This document shows positions 60,062 through 64,000 of a DNA stretch of 64,000 bases, one piece after another. Origin of the DNA: SIG480 sp045546975 (GTDB lineage Bacteria > Bacillota > Clostridia > Oscillospirales > JAAYXM01); NCBI GenBank assembly GCA_045546975.1, contig JAZQDV010000006.1, forward strand, positions 1-64,000, given 5' to 3'. The notes under the pieces were generated by a model. That model did not search any database. It was not told the DNA's origin and saw only the letters and a program-made list of their open reading frames with translations. How positions within the stretch are numbered: position 1 is the first letter of the stretch; each line of letters starts with the position of its first letter. The position numbers and the translations under genes were made by a program.

Positions 60062-61834
60062 ATGTCGACGGTTTTTGAGACAATAAAGCATGACGTGGAC
60101 TTTTGCGTAGTTGGTGGCGGTCTTTCCGGTATGTGTGCTGCGATAGCTGCTGCACGAAACGGACTTAAGGTTGCCATAATGCAGGACAGACCCCTTTTCG
60201 GAGGAAACGCATCAAGTGAAATCAGAATGTGGGTTTGCGGTGCGAACGGAAAAGACAACAGAGAAACGGGCATCATGGAAGAAATAGCTCTTGAAAACCT
60301 TTACAGAAACCCGTACAGAACATGGCCTGTGTGGGATGCTATCCTTTTTGAAAAGGTAAAAGAAGAAAAGAATATCGAAATAATATTGAACTGTTCATGT
60401 AACGACATTGAAATGGATGGAAACCGAATTGTTTCAATAAAGGGCTGGCAGACAACAACTCAGAAGTGGCATACGGTAACCGCAAAGTATTTTTCTGACT
60501 GTTCCGGAGACAGTGTTCTTGCTCCTCTTACAGGTGCAGAATACAGAATGGGCAGAGAGGCAAGAAGTGAGTTTGACGAAAGCATCGCTCCTGAGGTTGC
60601 AGATAAAAAGACAATGGGTATGACCTGTCTTATCCAAGGCAGACAGATGAAGGAAAAGCGTACATTTATCGCACCGTCATGGGCAAGAAAATTCACAAGA
60701 GAAGAACTTGAGCCGAAAAGGCTTCCGGGAATTGAGCGCGCCAACGAGAATTTCTGGTACATGGAAATCGGCGGCGAGGCTAATAGCATCGACGATACCG
60801 AAACTTTGCGTGATGAGCTTTTGAGAATCGCAATGGGTATCTGGGATTATATCAAGAACAGTGGCGAGTGCGATGCTGATAACTGGGAACTCGACTTCCT
60901 CGGATTCTTGCCGGGTAAGCGCGAGAGCCGCAGGTACGTCGGTGACCACATAATGACACAGCACGATGTTTCAAGCGAAGGCAAATTCCGCGATGTTATC
61001 GCTTATGGCGGATGGGCTATGGATGACCATCATCCGGGTGGCATAAACACAAAAGAGCCGCCCACAATCTTCCATCCGGCTCCAGCTCCGTTTGGGATTC
61101 CGTATAGATGCGTTTATTCAAAGAATATAGAGAACCTCTTCTTTGCGGGAAGAAACATAAGCGTAACGCATACGGCAATGAGCTCAACACGAGTTATGGC
61201 AACCTGTGCTATACTTGGCCAGGCGGTCGGTACTGCAGCATACATTGCAGATAAGTACGGCATTTCTCCGAGAGGCGTATACGAGGAGAGACTCCACGAG
61301 CTTCAGCAGACCTTGATTCGTGATGACTGCTATTTACCGTTTATTGAGACTGAGATTTCTGAGTTTATGAAGAATGCAGAGATTACGGCAGACGGTGTAG
61401 ATGCTCCTGAAAGACTCATCAATGGAGTTGAGAGAAACTTTGAGGAAAACGGTATTGCAATTGAGGCAGGAAAGAGTATAGTTGTTGATTTTGGAAAGAT
61501 CGCTAAGTGTGATATGGTAAGAATCGTGCTTGACAGTGACCTTAATCGTGAAACTACATGTGATGGCGATCACATGAACGAAAAGGCAACAGTTGCAAAC
61601 ATTCCGCTCAATTTGCCGAAGGTACACCTTCCGGGATTTATGGCAAAGGAAATCACCGTTGAATTTATGGATGATGCAGGAAATTGGAATGACCTTGCAA
61701 AGATTTCGGAGAACCGTAAGCGTCTTATCAAGATTGAAAAGGAATTCTCTGCAAAGGCAGTTAAGATTACATTTAACGAGGCGTGGGACGGCAAGACTGT
61801 AAACGTGTTCTCGGTAGACGTAAAGAAAGCATAA
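60062..61834 (+). CDS. FAD-dependent oxidoreductase of the FAD_oxidored family with C-terminal beta domain
   Basis: This 590-residue protein has an N-terminal FAD Rossmann motif (FCVVGGGLSGMCAAIAAARNG), NASSEIRMWVCGA, CSGDSVLAPLTGAEYRMGRE, and the FAGRNISVTHTAMSSTRVMA segment with ATCAILGQAVGTAAYIA. After about residue 440 comes a beta-rich domain resembling discoidin-type carbohydrate-binding modules (VDFGKIAKCDMVRIVLDSDL). Such proteins lie in carbohydrate-use loci; the substrate is unknown. No signal peptide. GGAGG site eight bases before the ATG. Confidence 0.85.
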   Translation: MSTVFETIKHDVDFCVVGGGLSGMCAAIAAARNGLKVAIMQDRPLFGGNASSEIRMWVCGANGKDNRETGIMEEIALENLYRNPYRTWPVWDAILFEKVKEEKNIEIILNCSCNDIEMDGNRIVSIKGWQTTTQKWHTVTAKYFSDCSGDSVLAPLTGAEYRMGREARSEFDESIAPEVADKKTMGMTCLIQGRQMKEKRTFIAPSWARKFTREELEPKRLPGIERANENFWYMEIGGEANSIDDTETLRDELLRIAMGIWDYIKNSGECDADNWELDFLGFLPGKRESRRYVGDHIMTQHDVSSEGKFRDVIAYGGWAMDDHHPGGINTKEPPTIFHPAPAPFGIPYRCVYSKNIENLFFAGRNISVTHTAMSSTRVMATCAILGQAVGTAAYIADKYGISPRGVYEERLHELQQTLIRDDCYLPFIETEISEFMKNAEITADGVDAPERLINGVERNFEENGIAIEAGKSIVVDFGKIAKCDMVRIVLDSDLNRETTCDGDHMNEKATVANIPLNLPKVHLPGFMAKEITVEFMDDAGNWNDLAKISENRKRLIKIEKEFSAKAVKITFNEAWDGKTVNVFSVDVKKA

Positions 61835-61842
61835 TTAAATAA

Positions 61843-61885
61843 AAAAAGCTTGGGGTTGGCTGTGACCAAACCCAAGCTTTTTATT
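61843..61885. terminator. Bidirectional terminator
   Basis: Long hairpin, left arm AAAAGCTTGGGG, right arm CCCAAGCTTTTT, extended by TTGG/CCAA, with U-tracts on both sides. Confidence 0.85.
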
Positions 61886-62573
61886 ATTTTTTTGAAGAAT
61901 CTGAAATATCGTATACTGCCATTTGCGTCTGGGCAACCTTCGTATTTGTTGCACGGTTGTCAAACTCCGAAGAGGAGAAAATAGGATAAACATAAGAGTA
62001 TTCGTCAGGGAGTTCCAAAAGCTTATGCACAGCTGCGCGGTGTTCTGGGTTTGCGCGATATTTGAGGATAAGGTTGCGCTCAACCTCCGTTAACTCCATA
62101 GAACTTGTGTTTTCAACTATTGTCTCGTCTGTGAAATACTCAAGAGGGGTATTGAGAAGCTCTGCGATGCGTTTTAAGCGCGAAGTCTCAATGGTATCGT
62201 ACATACCTTTTTCGTAGTTTTCAACGATAATATCAAGGATATGAAGCTTCAAGGCGAGGTCTTTTACGGACATACCTGCTGATTCACGCTTGATGCGGAG
62301 CTTTTTGCCGAATTCTATTTTCTGGGGAGTTACCTCAAAGGAGCTTTCTTCGGAAGAAAGACCCGCGATACCGTCCGCCCAGCCAATAAGCTCAGCGGGG
62401 GTTATGGAAAAGATTTCAGCCAGTGCCACAATATTTGAAGTGGGGATGTTCTGAATAATACCCTTTTCGTATTTATATATATTCTGTGGGGTGGTGTGAA
62501 GTTTTTTTGCGATGTCTTCCTGAGTCATGTTATTAAGCTCTCTGTAATAACGGATTTTTTCGCCGACCTTCAT
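61884..62573 (-). CDS. XRE-family repressor with two HTH domains
   Basis: This 229-residue protein has an N-terminal XRE HTH (GEKIRYYRELNNMTQEDIAK then LHTTPQNIYKYEKGI, residues 4-60) and a second HTH-type domain (GKKLRIKRESAGMSVKDLAL, LHILDIIVENYEKGMYD, residues 88-145), then a C-terminal helical tail of about 80 residues without peptidase motif. The start at 62573 has a GGTG site. It faces a small gene across an array of palindromes that it is likely to bind. Confidence 0.85.
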   Translation of the reverse strand: MKVGEKIRYYRELNNMTQEDIAKKLHTTPQNIYKYEKGIIQNIPTSNIVALAEIFSITPAELIGWADGIAGLSSEESSFEVTPQKIEFGKKLRIKRESAGMSVKDLALKLHILDIIVENYEKGMYDTIETSRLKRIAELLNTPLEYFTDETIVENTSSMELTEVERNLILKYRANPEHRAAVHKLLELPDEYSYVYPIFSSSEFDNRATNTKVAQTQMAVYDISDSSKK

Positions 62574-62599
62574 AATTTCACCAACTTTCTGATACTTAT

Positions 62600-62628
62600 A
62601 TAATATCATATAACTTGTCAGTTTGCAA
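62600..62628 (-). promoter_or_regulatory. Promoter of the XRE gene
   Basis: On the minus strand: TTGCAA (62623-62628), 17 bp, TATTAT (62600-62605). The spacer contains operator site 1. Confidence 0.6.
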
Positions 62629-62696
62629 CAAAATAATTTTCCAGAAAAACAACTTGACAAGTTACACAAAGAATGGTAAAATTAACTTAAAAAGTT
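62612..62696. promoter_or_regulatory. Three-site operator array AACTT-N3-AAGTT
   Basis: Site 1 AACTTGTCAGTTT (62612-62624, right half degenerate), site 2 AACTTGACAAGTT (62651-62663), site 3 AACTTAAAAAGTT (62684-62696). Centres are 39 and 33 bp apart. Site 1 lies in the XRE promoter spacer, site 2 covers the -35 and site 3 starts just past the -10 of the opposite promoter. Confidence 0.7.
62654..62682 (+). promoter_or_regulatory. Promoter of the DUF6514-like gene
   Basis: TTGACA (62654-62659), 17 bp, TAAAAT (62677-62682). The -35 is embedded in operator site 2. Confidence 0.65.
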
Positions 62697-62712
62697 AGAA
62701 AGGCGAAATGCT

Positions 62713-62955
62713 ATGAAATATGTTATGTTTCGTGAAAAGATAGACAGCGAAGATTTTGGAAATTATGCTTCCTACGGAATTCTGCTGCGCGACGGGGCAG
62801 AGGAGATAAAAAGGTATTCTGACGTCGCCAGGTCATATTTCAGAGTGCGTCGTCTATGCAGACTATGTAATAAACTCGGGGTAGATGCAGACCAGTTTGA
62901 GTACATATTAGAGGACTTTTGCGTTGAAGAAACATATAGAAAAAAGCCTGATTGA
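62713..62955 (+). CDS. Small protein, DUF6514-like
   Basis: This 80-residue protein contains YASYGILLRDGAEEIKRYSD followed by VRRLCRLCNKLGVDADQFEYILEDF, which resembles the DUF6514 family of small clostridial proteins of unknown function. It is divergent from the XRE gene and likely controlled by it. AAAGG ribosome site ten bases from the ATG. The stop codon lies inside the terminator stem. Confidence 0.7.
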   Translation: MKYVMFREKIDSEDFGNYASYGILLRDGAEEIKRYSDVARSYFRVRRLCRLCNKLGVDADQFEYILEDFCVEETYRKKPD

Positions 62956-62976
62956 TTTTCATCAATCAGGCTTTTG
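62942..62976 (+). terminator. Terminator of the DUF6514-like gene
   Basis: 15-bp perfect stem (aaaagcctgattgat / atcaatcaggctttt), loop TTTC, overlapping the stop codon. Also usable by the converging SLH gene. Confidence 0.88.
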
Positions 62977-62983
62977 GTTTTAA

Positions 62984-64000
62984 TTACTGAAGGTCAGCCT
63001 TTGTAAGGATGTTATACATAAGCTGAATGAGTTCCGCGCGAGTGACATTTGATTTCGGGTTAAGTCTGCCCTTGTTGTCGCCGTTTACGACGCCTGCATT
63101 TACGCATTCTGCGATATCAACTTTTGCCCAGTCATCTACTGACTTTGCGTCTGTAAATCTTGAGAGAACATTTGCTGCTTCCTGAAGCGTCATATCAGAT
63201 GAAGCAGAAACGCTCTTGCCCTTCATAAATCTTATAGCACGGGCAACGATTGTCATAGCTTCAGCTCTTGTAAGCTTGTTTCCGGGCTTAAATGTTCCGT
63301 CGGGATATCCTGAGATAAGCTTGTATGAAACTGTTGACATTACTGCGTTAAAATAGCTGTCTGTTGCAAGCATATCAAAGAACGGGCTTGCACCCTTCAT
63401 GTCGCCGTAAACACCTAGAGTCTTTGCCATAATGGTAACCGTTTCGGAACGTGTAATTGCCTCATTCGTCTTGATACTTGAGCCTGTTGCATTTGTGAGG
63501 ACGAGCCTTGAGCCAAGTGTGTTTGCAGGACCTGAAACCCAGCTGTCAGTAACTGTGAATGAGTGAGAAGCGGAAATTGCCGCATAGTCGCCGTCCTTTA
63601 AGGTTTTGCCGTCAAGGTAGATGATGCCGCCGACTACCTCACTTGTGGTAGGAACAGGAACAACATCGCCTGAATTCTCAATACGTACAACGGTGAAGGC
63701 TGTCTTGTTCTGGCTTGGCTCCTCAATCATAAAGCGCTTTGTTGCAAAAGCGGTATGTGTTATATCTGTTACAGCGCCAGCTGAGGTCGTTTTCTTTACG
63801 GAGAAGTTAGTTGCGGGAGCTTCAATCGTGAAAGAGTGCTTTGACGAAGCGGTTGAAAGCTTCGTTGATGCAGATGAAGAAGCAACTGTTATTGAAAGAG
63901 TATCTCCGTCTGAGAGGGAAGCTGCGTTTGAGAGGGGAACGAAGTGAGTTGATTTTCCAAGTGAAAGAGCAACAACGCTACCGTAGTTTGCAAGTGATTT
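62984..64000 (-). CDS. SLH-domain surface protein, C-terminal part (5' end outside window)
   Basis: The frame is open to the window edge, giving 338 visible residues. The N-terminal visible portion is Ser/Thr/Ala-rich and repetitive beta-type sequence (SNAASLSDGDTLSITVASS, then TSWVSGPANTLGSRLVLTN-like stretches). It ends with three SLH repeats: AITRSETVTIMAKTLGVY, then SGYPDGTFKPGNKLTRAEAM, then NKGRLNPKSNVTRAELIQLM. It is a cell-wall-polymer-anchored protein, on the opposite strand to the SLH protein at the other end. The sequence between the repeats differs, so they are not recent copies. Confidence 0.9.
   Translation of the reverse strand, partial: KSLANYGSVVALSLGKSTHFVPLSNAASLSDGDTLSITVASSSASTKLSTASSKHSFTIEAPATNFSVKKTTSAGAVTDITHTAFATKRFMIEEPSQNKTAFTVVRIENSGDVVPVPTTSEVVGGIIYLDGKTLKDGDYAAISASHSFTVTDSWVSGPANTLGSRLVLTNATGSSIKTNEAITRSETVTIMAKTLGVYGDMKGASPFFDMLATDSYFNAVMSTVSYKLISGYPDGTFKPGNKLTRAEAMTIVARAIRFMKGKSVSASSDMTLQEAANVLSRFTDAKSVDDWAKVDIAECVNAGVVNGDNKGRLNPKSNVTRAELIQLMYNILTKADLQ

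Noticed and set aside
1..64000. CRISPR arrays, insertion sequences, integrases, phage genes, rRNA genes
   Set aside because: I looked for regular repeats, transposase and integrase motifs and rRNA sequence and saw none.
62984..64000. The two SLH proteins as ends of one gene or duplicates
   Set aside because: They are on opposite strands, their non-SLH regions differ and their SLH repeats are diverged.

Overview
The window looks like a chromosomal segment of a strictly anaerobic, low-to-medium GC Firmicute of the class Clostridia, probably an Oscillospiraceae-type gut or rumen bacterium. The reasons are Gram-positive style ribosome binding sites (GGAGG), S-layer homology (SLH) proteins, IreB, a DUF6514-like protein, a cytosolic Hdr/Flx redox complex and AT-rich consensus promoters. 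This placement is inferred from gene content; no 16S gene is present. I found no transposase, integrase, phage gene, CRISPR array or rRNA. SLH-domain surface proteins run off both ends of the window.

Left part (1-25 kb). After the SLH protein and a solitary L-rhamnose isomerase comes a minus-strand nine-gene operon (hdrB-hdrC-hdrA-flxD-two AsrA-like iron-sulfur proteins-flxA-frdB-like-frdA-like, 11054 to 2294). It combines a complete FlxABCD-HdrABC-type flavin-based electron-bifurcation module with a soluble fumarate-reductase-type flavoprotein and its iron-sulfur partner. Then come a PqqD-like protein, an S26-type peptidase and a YgjV-family membrane protein; the arginine operon argCJBDF behind an ARG box that overlaps the -10 element; a DUF975-like membrane protein; metK; a DegT-family aminotransferase; a LysR regulator; an orphan TRAP-type permease pair; and an ATP-grasp enzyme.

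Middle (25-52 kb). A polysaccharide locus contains an initiating sugar phosphate transferase, an ATP-grasp ligase, two glycosyltransferases, a Wzy-like polymerase, an acyltransferase, a Wzx-like flippase, CapE, a PF14907-type nucleotidyltransferase, WecB, CapF and CapG. It predicts an extracellular polymer containing N-acetyl-L-fucosamine and possibly ManNAc. It is followed by glyA, rarA and a strongly codon-biased operon: DeoR regulator, SorE-like dehydrogenase, E2 (two nearly identical lipoyl domains), E3, fused E1 alpha-beta, lipoate ligase and MtlD. This is a complete lipoyl-dependent 2-oxoacid (or acetoin) dehydrogenase complex embedded between sugar-alcohol-phosphate dehydrogenases.

Right part (52-64 kb). 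ireB and a small conserved-looking gene precede a five-tRNA cluster (Val, Asp, Phe, Gly, Cys) with a perfect consensus promoter. Directly after it lies a candidate structured small RNA of about 160 nt with its own promoter and terminator, then an AT-rich orphan lipoprotein, which looks like an insertion spot. A second YgjV protein, a ribose/galactose-type sugar ABC transporter, a PocR-AraC regulator and a divergent FAD-dependent oxidoreductase form a probable carbohydrate-uptake locus. A double-HTH XRE repressor faces a DUF6514-like gene across three copies of an AACTT-N3-AAGTT operator.

The most noteworthy items are the Hdr-Flx-Frd operon, the SorE/2-oxoacid dehydrogenase/MtlD operon, the small RNA candidate and the XRE operator array.
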